In this document: piece by piece, positions 16,599-24,965 of the stretch
Layout of the letters: each line of letters opens with the position of its first letter
Numbering within the stretch: the stretch's first letter is position 1
NCBI GenBank assembly: GCA_003446015.1
Contig: DMBU01000044.1
Coordinates: 1 to 64,000, forward strand
Length of the DNA: 64,000 nt
Source of the DNA: Bacteroidales bacterium
GTDB lineage: Bacteria > Bacteroidota > Bacteroidia > Bacteroidales > UBA12077
Reading direction: 5' to 3'
The notes under the pieces: model-generated
Seen by the model: the letters and a program-made list of their open reading frames with translations, nothing else
What the model was told of the DNA's origin: nothing
Database searches by the model: none
Program-made: the position numbers and the translations under genes

Positions 16599-18215
16599 AT
16601 GCAAAAATTACTTTTATTAGGTGACGAAGCTATTGCTCAAGGAGCATTAGACGGTGGTATTTCTGGCATTTACGCGTACCCGGGGACACCATCGACCGAA
16701 ATAACAGAATATGTTCAAGCTTCAAGATTTGCTAAAGAAAACAATATCCACAGCGCTTGGTCAGCTAATGAGAAGACAGCTATGGAAGCTGGCTTAGGAA
16801 TGTCATATGCAGGAAAACGTGCAATGGTTTGTATGAAGCACGTTGGGTTAAATGTAGCAGCTGATGCGTTTATTAACTCATCCATTACCGGGGTAAATGG
16901 AGGATTAATTGTTGTTTCTGCTGATGATCCATCGATGCACTCATCGCAAAACGAACAAGATTCAAGGTTTTATGGAAACTTTGCTATGATTCCTATGTTA
17001 GAGCCAGCCAATCAGCAGGAAGCTTACGATATGGCTTACCATGGATACGAGCTTTCTGAAAAATTTAAATTACCTGTTTTGTTGAGAATTACAACCAGGT
17101 TAGCACACTCTCGTGCAGGAGTTCAAACGTTGGAACAAAAACCTCAAAATAAAAATTCATTCCCATCAGATTTAAGGCAATTTGTATTATTACCTTCTAT
17201 TGCCAGAAGAAATTACAAAACATTATTAAGTAATCAGGGAGCCATAGAAATAGCTTCAGAGGAATCAAGGTTTAATAAATATATTGATGGTTCAGATAAA
17301 TCATTAGGTATTATTACAACAGGAATTGCGTATAACTATTTAATGGAAAATTTTCAGGATCAGAAATTAAATCACCCTGTATTAAAAATTGGACAATATC
17401 CAATACCACGTAAGCAAGTGATGAAAATGGTCAATGAATGTGATAAAATCCTGGTTCTTGAAGAAGGATATCCAATTGTTGAAGAAATGCTTAAAGGTTA
17501 TCAGGAAGCAGGAACACCTGTGACTGGAAGACTTGATGGAACATTACCCCGCGATGGTGAATTAAATCCCAACTTAGTAGCCAAAGCTTTAGGTATAGAA
17601 ACTGTTTTAGATGGTACAATTCCTGAATTGGTTAAAAACAGACCACCATCCATGTGTACAGGTTGTGGACATATTGATGCATATACAGCACTTGCTGAAG
17701 CACTGGCTCAATATGGAGAAGGACGAGTATTTTCTGATATTGGTTGTTATACTTTAGGAGCTTTACCTCCTTACAATGCAATTAACTCATGTGTTGATAT
17801 GGGAGCATCGATAACAATGGCAAAGGGAGCTGCAGATGCAGGTTTAATTCCTTCTGTTGCTGTTATTGGAGATTCAACTTTTACTCACTCCGGTATTACA
17901 GGATTAATTGATTGTGTTTCGGAAAATAGTCCTGTTACCATTATCATTTCAGATAACTTTACAACAGGAATGACTGGTGGTCAGGATTCAAAAGCTCTCG
18001 GTCGAATTGAAGATATATGCAAGGGGGTTGGTGTTGATCCGGATCATATCAAAGTCTTTAGGCCTACTAAAAAGAATATGGATGAGATGGTTCAAATCAT
18101 GAAAGACGAATTAGCTTTTAACGGAGTATCTGTAATTATCCCTCGTCGACAGTGTGTTCAAACCATGAAGAATAAGGAGCTTGCCGAGCAATTAGTAAAG
18201 TTAAATTTAAAATAA
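16599..18215 (+). CDS. iorA: Indolepyruvate ferredoxin oxidoreductase alpha subunit, short form
   Basis: 538 residues. IorA, with IorB, oxidatively decarboxylates indolepyruvate and other aryl pyruvates to aryl-acetyl-CoA with reduction of ferredoxin; it works in aromatic amino acid catabolism of anaerobes, and in reverse in synthesis. Visible are the N-terminal pyrimidine-binding domain (GDEAIAQGALDGGISGIYAYPGTP) and the TPP domain with PPSMCTGCGH, GDSTFTHSG and DNFTTGMTG. The protein ends shortly after PRRQCVQTMKN, so the C-terminal two-[4Fe-4S] ferredoxin domain of archaeal IorA is absent, as in other Bacteroidota relatives I know. The iorB gene follows 35 bp later. Confidence 0.93.
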   Translation: MQKLLLLGDEAIAQGALDGGISGIYAYPGTPSTEITEYVQASRFAKENNIHSAWSANEKTAMEAGLGMSYAGKRAMVCMKHVGLNVAADAFINSSITGVNGGLIVVSADDPSMHSSQNEQDSRFYGNFAMIPMLEPANQQEAYDMAYHGYELSEKFKLPVLLRITTRLAHSRAGVQTLEQKPQNKNSFPSDLRQFVLLPSIARRNYKTLLSNQGAIEIASEESRFNKYIDGSDKSLGIITTGIAYNYLMENFQDQKLNHPVLKIGQYPIPRKQVMKMVNECDKILVLEEGYPIVEEMLKGYQEAGTPVTGRLDGTLPRDGELNPNLVAKALGIETVLDGTIPELVKNRPPSMCTGCGHIDAYTALAEALAQYGEGRVFSDIGCYTLGALPPYNAINSCVDMGASITMAKGAADAGLIPSVAVIGDSTFTHSGITGLIDCVSENSPVTIIISDNFTTGMTGGQDSKALGRIEDICKGVGVDPDHIKVFRPTKKNMDEMVQIMKDELAFNGVSVIIPRRQCVQTMKNKELAEQLVKLNLK

Positions 18216-18250
18216 TCTACATTAGTACTAAAAAATAAAAGATAAAAATT

Positions 18251-18832
18251 ATGAAAACAGATATCATATTAGCTGGTGTAGGTGGTCAGGGAATTTTATC
18301 GATTGCCGCAACTATTGGAATGGCAGCTTTACATAACGACCTATTTTTAAAACAAGCTGAAGTTCATGGAATGAGTCAACGTGGAGGGGCTGTTCAATCC
18401 AATATGCGAATCTCTGATAAACCAATTGCATCAGATTTAATTCCTATGGGAGCTGCAGATATTATTCTTTCAGTTGAACCCATGGAATCGTTAAGATATT
18501 TACCATTTTTAAAAAAGGAAGGATGGGTAGTTACAAATACAACTCCTTTTATAAACATTCCAAACTATCCTGAACTTGAAGAAATAATAGCTGAAATTAA
18601 AAAACGGAAAAATCATATTGCCATTGATGCTGATTCCATTGCTGCAGAGTTCGGATCAAAAAGATCATCAAATATTGTAATGCTTGGAGCTGCTTCTCCA
18701 TTCTTCGAAATTTCTTTTGAAAGCTTCGAAGAAGGAATACGCAAGATTTTTGCTCGTAAAGGAGAAGATATTATTAATGTTAATATTCAAGCTTTAAGAG
18801 CTGGAAGAGATTTTACAGAAAAAAACAGATAG
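18251..18832 (+). CDS. iorB: Indolepyruvate oxidoreductase beta subunit
   Basis: 193 residues, the normal length for IorB. It carries the 2-oxoacid oxidoreductase gamma-domain signature (ILAGVGGQGILSIAATIG) near the N-terminus and the EVHGMSQRGGAVQSNMRI segment at about 38-55, which are typical of this subunit. It forms the complex with IorA, encoded immediately upstream in the same operon. A strong terminator follows at 18857-18883, so the operon appears to be just iorAB; a phenylacetate-CoA ligase, often found next to iorAB, is not seen here. Confidence 0.93.
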   Translation: MKTDIILAGVGGQGILSIAATIGMAALHNDLFLKQAEVHGMSQRGGAVQSNMRISDKPIASDLIPMGAADIILSVEPMESLRYLPFLKKEGWVVTNTTPFINIPNYPELEEIIAEIKKRKNHIAIDADSIAAEFGSKRSSNIVMLGAASPFFEISFESFEEGIRKIFARKGEDIINVNIQALRAGRDFTEKNR

Positions 18833-18856
18833 ATACTACAATTTATAGTTTGATTT

Positions 18857-18883
18857 AAGTGCCATGAATTATTCGTGGCACTT
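18857..18883 (+). terminator. Intrinsic terminator of iorAB
   Basis: AAGTGCCA (18857-18864) and TGGCACTT (18876-18883) form an 8-bp stem with an 11-nt loop, followed by a run of Ts. It lies 25 bp after the iorB stop. Confidence 0.85.
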
Positions 18884-18945
18884 TTTTTATTCATCTGTTA
18901 ATAATCTTATCTTAATTTCATATTTTAGAGATCTACTTTTAAAAA

Positions 18946-19815
18946 ATGAATTACTGTTTAAAAAAGTTAAAATCATTCGATCTGGTTGTAATTTCGTTTT
19001 GCATTGCAACAGGGATTTTTATGCTCTTTGGTTATAGGCAACTTCAAAACATTTCAATTCATTTAATACTTCGAATTGCACTTTTGACTCTTATATTTTT
19101 ACTAGTTAAAGTTGAAGATTCAAAAAATCTGTTACTTCAATTTTTTCGTAATTTCTATCCTTTGCTCTTTCTTGGCTTTTTCTACAGTGAAACGGATTAT
19201 TACAATAATTTTCTTTTTGAAAACCTTGATATTTTTCTTGTACATATTGAAAATAAAATAATCGGAACTCAACTTGCCCTGGAATTTTCAAAGCAAATTC
19301 CCTTTCCATGGTTCAGCGAAATCATGCATTTTGGTTATTTTTCTTATTATGTAATGACTTTAGGAATACCTCTGCTATTTTATATTAAAGCCCGGAGACA
19401 TTTTGAGAAGGCCATGTTTATTATTATTTTATCTTTCTGTTTTTATTATATCTTATTTATTTTATTACCATCCATTGGTCCACAGTTTTATTTCCCGCTT
19501 AATCAACAATCCGTTCCAGAAGGTTATCTTTTTTCTAAAATGATGAATATAATCATTGAGTTGGCTGAAACTCAAACAGGAGCTTTCCCTAGCTCTCATG
19601 TTGGCTTAGCGATGATTTATATACTATTAGCAGTGAAATATTTTAAAAGAGTTTTGTTTTTTCTAATGCCATTAACAGTAATCTTAGTTTTTTCTACTGT
19701 TTACCTAAAAGCACATTATACCATTGATATCATCGCTGGTGCTATAACAGGAATCCTATTTTATTATTTATCAGTGAAAATCTATTTTAAGTTTTTTGAA
19801 TCATTAGATAAATAG
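18946..19815 (+). CDS. PAP2-superfamily membrane phosphatase / phosphotransferase
   Basis: 289-residue polytopic membrane protein (about six helices). The C-terminal half has the PAP2 core: TGAFPSSHVGLAMIY (PSSH motif) and LKAHYTIDIIAG, with the catalytic His and its Asp partner. The classical first motif K-x6-R-P is not obvious, which is also true of the inositol-phosphorylceramide-synthase-like PAP2 branch. It may dephosphorylate or transfer head groups on lipid phosphates. The next gene encodes a YghO/ceramide-synthase-like protein, which would suit a sphingolipid role (inference). An undecaprenyl or other lipid phosphatase is the alternative. Confidence 0.8.
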   Translation: MNYCLKKLKSFDLVVISFCIATGIFMLFGYRQLQNISIHLILRIALLTLIFLLVKVEDSKNLLLQFFRNFYPLLFLGFFYSETDYYNNFLFENLDIFLVHIENKIIGTQLALEFSKQIPFPWFSEIMHFGYFSYYVMTLGIPLLFYIKARRHFEKAMFIIILSFCFYYILFILLPSIGPQFYFPLNQQSVPEGYLFSKMMNIIIELAETQTGAFPSSHVGLAMIYILLAVKYFKRVLFFLMPLTVILVFSTVYLKAHYTIDIIAGAITGILFYYLSVKIYFKFFESLDK

Positions 19816-19882
19816 TATTTTAGTTTTTTATGAGTTTTATTTCTATTATTACCTTGTAAATTGAATTTAGAAACTAACAAAT

Positions 19883-20998
19883 ATGCTTGAAATTGCAGAA
19901 GTAAAAAGCAAAGCTGATCTTAAAAAATTTATATACCTACCTGAAAAGATTCATAAAGACCATAAAAACTGGCTTTATCCAATCTATTCAGATGAATGGA
20001 TTTTATTTGATCCAAAAAAGAACAAAGCATTTAATTATTGCGATACGATTCTTGCCATTGCCAAAAAGGGTGGCAAAGTAGTAGGCAGGATTATGGGCAT
20101 TATAAATCATCGATATAACGAAATAAACAATGAAGATTTTGGAAGATTTTGTTTCATGGAAACTTATGACGATCCAGAGGTTTTTCATGAATTAGTATGT
20201 TTTGTTGAAAATTGGGCTCGTGAAAAAGGAATGAAAAAATTGATCGGACCATTTGGTTTTTCAGATGAAGATCCCCAGGGATTTCTGGTTGAAGGTTTTG
20301 ATCAGCCAACAGTTATGGTAACCAATTGCAGTTTGCCATATATGGCTCAAATGATTGAAGAAGAAGGTTACTTTAAAAAAATGGATTTTGTTCAGTATAA
20401 AATTGATACTCCTAAAGAAGTACCTCCTATTTACGAGCGAATTGCTCAACGACCAAAGAAAAATGGTTTTAAAGTAATTGAATTTACTAAACGTAAGCAA
20501 CTAAAACCCTTTATTCGTCCGGTACTTGGTCTGACAAACGATACTTATACAGAAATATTTGGTTATGTTCCGTTTAGCGAAGAAGAAATGGACGATTTTG
20601 CAAAAAGATACTTGCCAATATTAGATCCCGCTTTCATTAAAGTTATTGTAGATTCAAAATCAGAGGTCGTTGCCTATGTTATCGGTATGCCTAATATTAG
20701 TGATGGAATCAGAAAAGCAAAAGGTCGGCTTTTTCCTTTTGGGTTTATTCATATTCTTCGTTCGATGAAAAAATCAAATCAATTAGATTTGCTGTTAGGT
20801 GCAGTTAAAGATGAACTTCGAAATATTGGGTTAGATACCATGATGGCCAAGGCAATGCTAAAATCAGCCAATGAAAGAGGTCTCAAGTTTATCGACAGTC
20901 ATGTTGTAATGGAAACAAACACGAAGATGCGAGCTGAAGTTGAAAAACTAGGAGGTAAAATATATAAACGCTACAGAGTTTTTCAGAAAGCATTATAA
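19883..20998 (+). CDS. YghO-family, GNAT-fold acyltransferase-like protein (possible bacterial ceramide synthase)
   Basis: 371 residues, cytoplasmic, close in length to E. coli YghO. Family-typical segments: KFIYLPEKIHKDHKNWLYPI at the N-terminus, KLIGPFGFSDEDPQGFLVEG (about 117-136), VTNCSLPYMAQMIEEEGY, and a second GNAT-like half with AKGRLFPFGFIHILRSMK. I recall this family being linked to the bacterial ceramide synthase BcerS, which N-acylates 3-oxo-sphinganine; that is knowledge of the family, not something the sequence proves. The preceding PAP2 gene, 67 bp away, supports a lipid role. Serine palmitoyltransferase is not in the window. Confidence 0.75.
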   Translation: MLEIAEVKSKADLKKFIYLPEKIHKDHKNWLYPIYSDEWILFDPKKNKAFNYCDTILAIAKKGGKVVGRIMGIINHRYNEINNEDFGRFCFMETYDDPEVFHELVCFVENWAREKGMKKLIGPFGFSDEDPQGFLVEGFDQPTVMVTNCSLPYMAQMIEEEGYFKKMDFVQYKIDTPKEVPPIYERIAQRPKKNGFKVIEFTKRKQLKPFIRPVLGLTNDTYTEIFGYVPFSEEEMDDFAKRYLPILDPAFIKVIVDSKSEVVAYVIGMPNISDGIRKAKGRLFPFGFIHILRSMKKSNQLDLLLGAVKDELRNIGLDTMMAKAMLKSANERGLKFIDSHVVMETNTKMRAEVEKLGGKIYKRYRVFQKAL

Positions 20999-21010
20999 AA
21001 AATAAAACGA

Positions 21011-21167
21011 GGATGTCCAAAAAGTTTTGGAAACTGGCAAATTGTTAATTTTTTACTTAGTGAAACTTTGTGCATTTTTCGTGAAACTCTGTGTAACAAT
21101 GTTTTGTAATTCTACCACAAAGCAACCCAAAGGAGACACAAAGTCCCACAAAGTCTTTTTGGACACC
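21011..21167. repeat. 157-bp fold-back element with 13-bp terminal inverted repeats
   Basis: GGATGTCCAAAAAG (21011-21024) faces CTTTTTGGACACC (21155-21167), 12 of 13 bases pairing. The interior is itself palindromic in style: ACTTTGTG / ACTCTGTG words on the left and CACAAAGT words on the right. No coding capacity. It looks like a MITE-like or degenerate non-autonomous repeat. The right arm lies just downstream of the SPFH gene stop (21197) and may also act as its terminator. Confidence 0.6.
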
Positions 21168-21196
21168 TTCTTTTTAATACTATTGTTTATTGACTT

Positions 21197-22015
21197 CTAG
21201 TTATTTCCTCCCAGAATCAAAGGCAAACCATCTTTACCACTTCCAATAACAACAACTTTTGCATTTGGTGATTCAGATAATTTAATAGTAGCCTCAATTC
21301 CTCTCATTTTAAGTAGCTCTTGTGTTAAACTACTATTAATAATCTTATTTGCACGAGCTTCACCTTCAGCAGCAATGCGTTTACGCTCGGCTTCAGATTT
21401 TTCTGTTTCTAATTTATACTGATATTCTAAAGCTTCCTGTTCTTTCTTAAGCTTATTTTCAATAGCAACCTTTATTTGATCAGGCAAATTAATTGAACGA
21501 ATAAGTAAAGCTTTCATTTCAATATCATTTCTCCCAAGAACTTCCATTGTTTCGGTAATAATTGCTTCCTCCAATTCACTTCTTTTTGTTGAATAAATTT
21601 CTTCAGCTGTATATCGTCCTGCAACCCTACGAACAGTTGAACGAGCTTCTGGCACAATTAAAGTTCTAATATAATCGACACCAAATTTCTCGTGCAAAAA
21701 TCCTATTCTATCGTATTTAGGGTTAAAACGAATAGATACATCCATATTTATGGAAAGTCCGTTTTTATCTAAAACATCCATACCTTCTTCACTATTCTGC
21801 TCTTTTACATTGTATACATAAATCTCATTCCAGGGAGCAATAACATGAAATCCTGGTTGAAATATATGATCTTTATCCAGACCCGATGTAAATTTTCTAA
21901 AAATAACTCCACGCTCGCCTGGTTTAAGCGTAATAAATGATGAACTGCTAATTAGGATTATAATAAGAATTCCAACTGCAGCAATAATCCAAAATGTTGT
22001 TGTGATTTTTTTCAT
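21197..22015 (-). CDS. Prohibitin-like SPFH membrane protein
   Basis: 272 residues. One N-terminal membrane helix (IIAAVGILIIILISSSSFI) is followed by the SPFH/Band 7 domain (TLKPGERGVIFRKFTSGLDK, QPGFHVIAPWNEIYVYNV, VRRVAGRYTAEEIYSTKR) and a coiled-coil tail (KKEQEALEYQYKLETEKSEA, AERKRIAAEGEARANKI). This is the prohibitin branch common in Bacteroidota. It probably oligomerises on the inner membrane as a scaffold and may regulate proteases of the FtsH type, as in other bacteria. It is a single gene on the minus strand. Confidence 0.88.
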   Translation of the reverse strand: MKKITTTFWIIAAVGILIIILISSSSFITLKPGERGVIFRKFTSGLDKDHIFQPGFHVIAPWNEIYVYNVKEQNSEEGMDVLDKNGLSINMDVSIRFNPKYDRIGFLHEKFGVDYIRTLIVPEARSTVRRVAGRYTAEEIYSTKRSELEEAIITETMEVLGRNDIEMKALLIRSINLPDQIKVAIENKLKKEQEALEYQYKLETEKSEAERKRIAAEGEARANKIINSSLTQELLKMRGIEATIKLSESPNAKVVVIGSGKDGLPLILGGNN

Positions 22016-22244
22016 ATCTCTGATTTTTAAGTTTTTAAGTTTTATGATTTTGAATTTTATAAAGGTATAACTTTAAAACATCAAATAAAAACTATTGCCG
22101 ATTCATATCTTTAGTTCTTAAACATATTACGTTATCAACATGCAGTGCCTGAAATTATTATGGTTATGTTGATTTTTCTTTATTGCGCTTTTAATATATT
22201 TTAAATAGATTTGAAGTCCAAAATAAAAGGAAAGGTGATGAATT

Positions 22245-23117
22245 ATGAAAATTGGAGAGTCGGAACTAATTATTAATCAAGATGGAAGCATTTTTCATCT
22301 ACACTTATTACCAGAAGATATCGCAAATGATATCATCTTAGTTGGTGATCCGGGCAGAGTTGAAGTTGTTGCGTCGTTTTTTGAAAATATCGAATTAAAA
22401 AAACAAAACCGGGAATTTTATACTATAACAGGTTTTTATAAAGGTAAAAGAATAACGGTAATATCAACAGGTATTGGTACCGACAATATTGATATTGTAG
22501 TGAATGAACTGGATGCACTTGCAAATATTGATTTAAAGACCAGAACAATAAAAAAAGAACATAAAGCACTCAATTTAATTCGCTTAGGAACATCCGGAGC
22601 ATTGCAAGCTGACATTCCTGTCGATTCGTATTTAATGAGTGTAAGATCAATTGGTTTTGACGGTTTATTAAACTTTTACCAGGATCGAAATGAAATTTCT
22701 GATTTAAATTTTGAATTTGCATTTAAATATCATGTTCAGTGGAACTACTTGTTACCATCACCATATGTTGTTGACGCTTCAGATGATTTGATAAAAAAGT
22801 TTGACGGCGTTGAAATAAGAAAAGGAATTACAATTTCTGCACCTGGGTTTTACGGACCTCAAGGGAGAAAACTCAGATTAGCTATAATTGATCCCGATAT
22901 AAATGATAAAATTGAATCTTTTGAACTTGAAGGGAAAAAAATCACGAATTACGAAATGGAAAGTTCTGCAATTTATGGACTTTCAAAATTGCTGGGACAT
23001 AATGCAATAACCATATGTGCCATTATTGCGAACAGGCAAAGAGAAGAATATAGTAAGGACTATAAACCTGTGATTAAAAAATTAATACAAACTGTTTTAG
23101 AAAGATTAACATCATAG
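22245..23117 (+). CDS. Nucleoside phosphorylase (uridine/purine type)
   Basis: 290 residues of the PNP/UDP phosphorylase superfamily. Signatures: IILVGDPGRVEVVASFFENI (phosphate-binding loop GDPGR), VISTGIGTDNIDIVVNEL, IRLGTSGALQADIPVDS and TNYEMESSAIYGLSKLLGH with the ribose-binding EMES. It reversibly cleaves a nucleoside with phosphate to base and ribose-1-phosphate. Bacteroidota versions are often annotated uridine phosphorylase; the base specificity is not clear from sequence. It is followed 10 bp later by the transglutaminase-fold gene and may be co-transcribed. Confidence 0.9.
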   Translation: MKIGESELIINQDGSIFHLHLLPEDIANDIILVGDPGRVEVVASFFENIELKKQNREFYTITGFYKGKRITVISTGIGTDNIDIVVNELDALANIDLKTRTIKKEHKALNLIRLGTSGALQADIPVDSYLMSVRSIGFDGLLNFYQDRNEISDLNFEFAFKYHVQWNYLLPSPYVVDASDDLIKKFDGVEIRKGITISAPGFYGPQGRKLRLAIIDPDINDKIESFELEGKKITNYEMESSAIYGLSKLLGHNAITICAIIANRQREEYSKDYKPVIKKLIQTVLERLTS

Positions 23118-23127
23118 CAATTTTATT

Positions 23128-23997
23128 TTGAAAACCAGAGATAAACATATAAAGGCGTTATTACAGTTATTAGATGATCCTAACGATGAGATTTATCAGC
23201 ATGTTTCATCAAATATCTTGAAACAAGGTGAGGATATTATCCCTGAATTAGAAAAAGTCTGGGAAAAGTCTTTAAATGCCATTTTACAGGAACGTATTGA
23301 GAATTTAATACAGGAAATTCAATTCACCTCTACCCAAAATCAATTAAAAGAATGGAAAGATTCTGGTGCAGTTGATCTGTTAAAAGCAGCTTATTTAATT
23401 TCAAAATATCAATATCCGGATTTAAAATATAATGATATTCTTGAATCGTTCAATAAAATAAAAAAAGACGCATGGCTCGAGATCAATAATAACTTAACGG
23501 CACTTGAAAAAACGAGAATTTTAAATCATATTTTATACCAACTACATGAATTTTCGGGAAATAGTTCTAATTTCTTTGCTCCTCAGAATTCATATATCAA
23601 CCATGTTTTTGAAACAAAAAAAGGCAATCCAATTACATTAGGAATATTATATATTGCTTTGGCTCAAGATCTGAATATTCCAATTTATGGAGTAAGTATG
23701 CCACGGAATTTTATACTGGCTTATTTAGATGAATTTAATATTCAGGATCCTTTTGAAACTGATGTTCTGTTTTATATTAATCCATACAATAATGGAAAAG
23801 TTCTGGGAGCCAGAGAAATAGAATATTTTCTAAAACAACAAAAAATTGAACCACAAGATTCATATTATAATCCTTGTTCAAATATCGAAATTATTAAAAA
23901 GTTAATTTTAAATTTGATATATTCGTATGAAAAATTAGGCTATCCTGAAAAGGTATCCGATATGAAGAATTTATTTAATATTATAAATGGGGTGTGA
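23128..23997 (+). CDS. Transglutaminase-fold (SirB1-like) protein
   Basis: 289 residues, starting at a TTG (23128); no ATG is nearby and the family usually begins with this KALLQLLDDPNDEIYQHVSS helix. N-terminal HEAT-like helices (residues 1-100) are followed by the Transglut_core2 domain seen in SirB1 (PQNSYINHVFETKKGNPITL, ILYIALAQDLNIPIYGVSMP). The catalytic Cys of true transglutaminases is not seen at the expected place: the position reads ITLGILY, as in most members of this branch, so catalysis is doubtful. Function unknown. Only 10 bp separate it from the phosphorylase gene. Confidence 0.75.
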   Translation: MKTRDKHIKALLQLLDDPNDEIYQHVSSNILKQGEDIIPELEKVWEKSLNAILQERIENLIQEIQFTSTQNQLKEWKDSGAVDLLKAAYLISKYQYPDLKYNDILESFNKIKKDAWLEINNNLTALEKTRILNHILYQLHEFSGNSSNFFAPQNSYINHVFETKKGNPITLGILYIALAQDLNIPIYGVSMPRNFILAYLDEFNIQDPFETDVLFYINPYNNGKVLGAREIEYFLKQQKIEPQDSYYNPCSNIEIIKKLILNLIYSYEKLGYPEKVSDMKNLFNIINGV

Positions 23998-24002
23998 GGT
24001 GT

Positions 24003-24126
24003 GTGGTTTATGGTATAAGGTGTAAAGTTTTAGTAAGCCGAAGACCTAATATCCACAGACAAACCACGAACCACGAAAGACAAACCATAAATCATAAGCC
24101 ATAAACCGTAAATCGCAAACCATAAA
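24003..24126. repeat. Low-complexity degenerate 7-bp repeats (CCATAAA-like)
   Basis: Between the transglutaminase-fold gene and wzz the DNA is a run of words such as CCATAAA, CCGTAAA, CCACGAA and, on the left half, the reverse complement (TTTATGG). The region therefore has a fold-back character. Such 'ACCATAAACC' intergenic text is frequent in Bacteroidota genomes and non-coding. It also marks the border between the housekeeping region and the polysaccharide locus. Confidence 0.6.
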
Positions 24127-24136
24127 CGTTAAAAAA

Positions 24137-24955
24137 ATGACAACAGAGAAAAGAAACGACGAAATTGATTTGATTGAATTATTCCTAAATATTTATATCT
24201 TTTTTAAGAAAAACTTTTGGTTTCTATTTATTTCGGTAATTATAGGAGCCGGATTAGGATACTCTACAAAGTTTCTTACAAAAAAGCATTACGAATCATC
24301 CATGTTAATTAATTCATATACTGTTTCAGGCAATCTGTTAATGGAATATATTAATAATATACAATCAATACTTGAAGATGGAAATCTTAAATATTTAAGT
24401 GAACGAATGGAAATGGATACGATTCAACTAGCCTCACTTAAAGAAATTACAATTGAAGATGTTTATGATGAAAAGGAGAAGAAAAGCAAAGGATATTTAT
24501 CTGTTTCTGTAAATGTTTTAGATAACAATATTTTATCTGTTCTTGATGATGGAATTTTAAAGTATATTGAGAAAGAACCATTTGTACAAAGTGAAATTGA
24601 GATTTTCACAGAAAATAATTTGAATATAATTTCAAAGATTGATGAGGAAATTGAAAAAATAGAAGAACTACAGCAGCTCAGTTTAAGTCAGGATCAAAAC
24701 AAAGGCGATGTTAATATTTATAATAGCCAGAAATCATTTCAAAATGAGCTTTTAGATCTTCTAAAAGAAAAACAGAATCGTGAAAAATACTTAAAATTTG
24801 CAATCCCTTATAGAGTGATTCAGGATTTTACAATTTATCAAAAGCCAAAAACTAAAACTAAAACATACACTCTTATAAGTGGATTCTTATTTGGTTTTAT
24901 TGCATTTTCATTCCTAATTATTAAGAATATTAATAAATCTTTAAAAGAAAAATAG
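24137..24955 (+). CDS. Wzz-like polysaccharide chain-length determinant
   Basis: 272 residues with the polysaccharide co-polymerase layout: a cytosolic stub, TM1 at about residues 29-48 (FLFISVIIGAGLGYSTKFL), a periplasmic helical domain with heptads (about 50-240, including KIDEEIEKIEELQQLSL) and a C-terminal membrane helix (LISGFLFGFIAFSFLII, about 248-265). A Pro-containing block just before TM2 (YQKPKTKTKTYT) is typical. It likely sets the chain length of a Wzy polymer made from the genes that follow. It is the only plus-strand gene of the locus and may be transcribed on its own. Confidence 0.85.
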   Translation: MTTEKRNDEIDLIELFLNIYIFFKKNFWFLFISVIIGAGLGYSTKFLTKKHYESSMLINSYTVSGNLLMEYINNIQSILEDGNLKYLSERMEMDTIQLASLKEITIEDVYDEKEKKSKGYLSVSVNVLDNNILSVLDDGILKYIEKEPFVQSEIEIFTENNLNIISKIDEEIEKIEELQQLSLSQDQNKGDVNIYNSQKSFQNELLDLLKEKQNREKYLKFAIPYRVIQDFTIYQKPKTKTKTYTLISGFLFGFIAFSFLIIKNINKSLKEK

Positions 24956-24965
24956 GAATAAAATC

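Noticed and set aside
24003..24126. A CRISPR array
   Set aside because: The repeat words are only about 7 bp, degenerate and without regular spacers; no cas genes are near.
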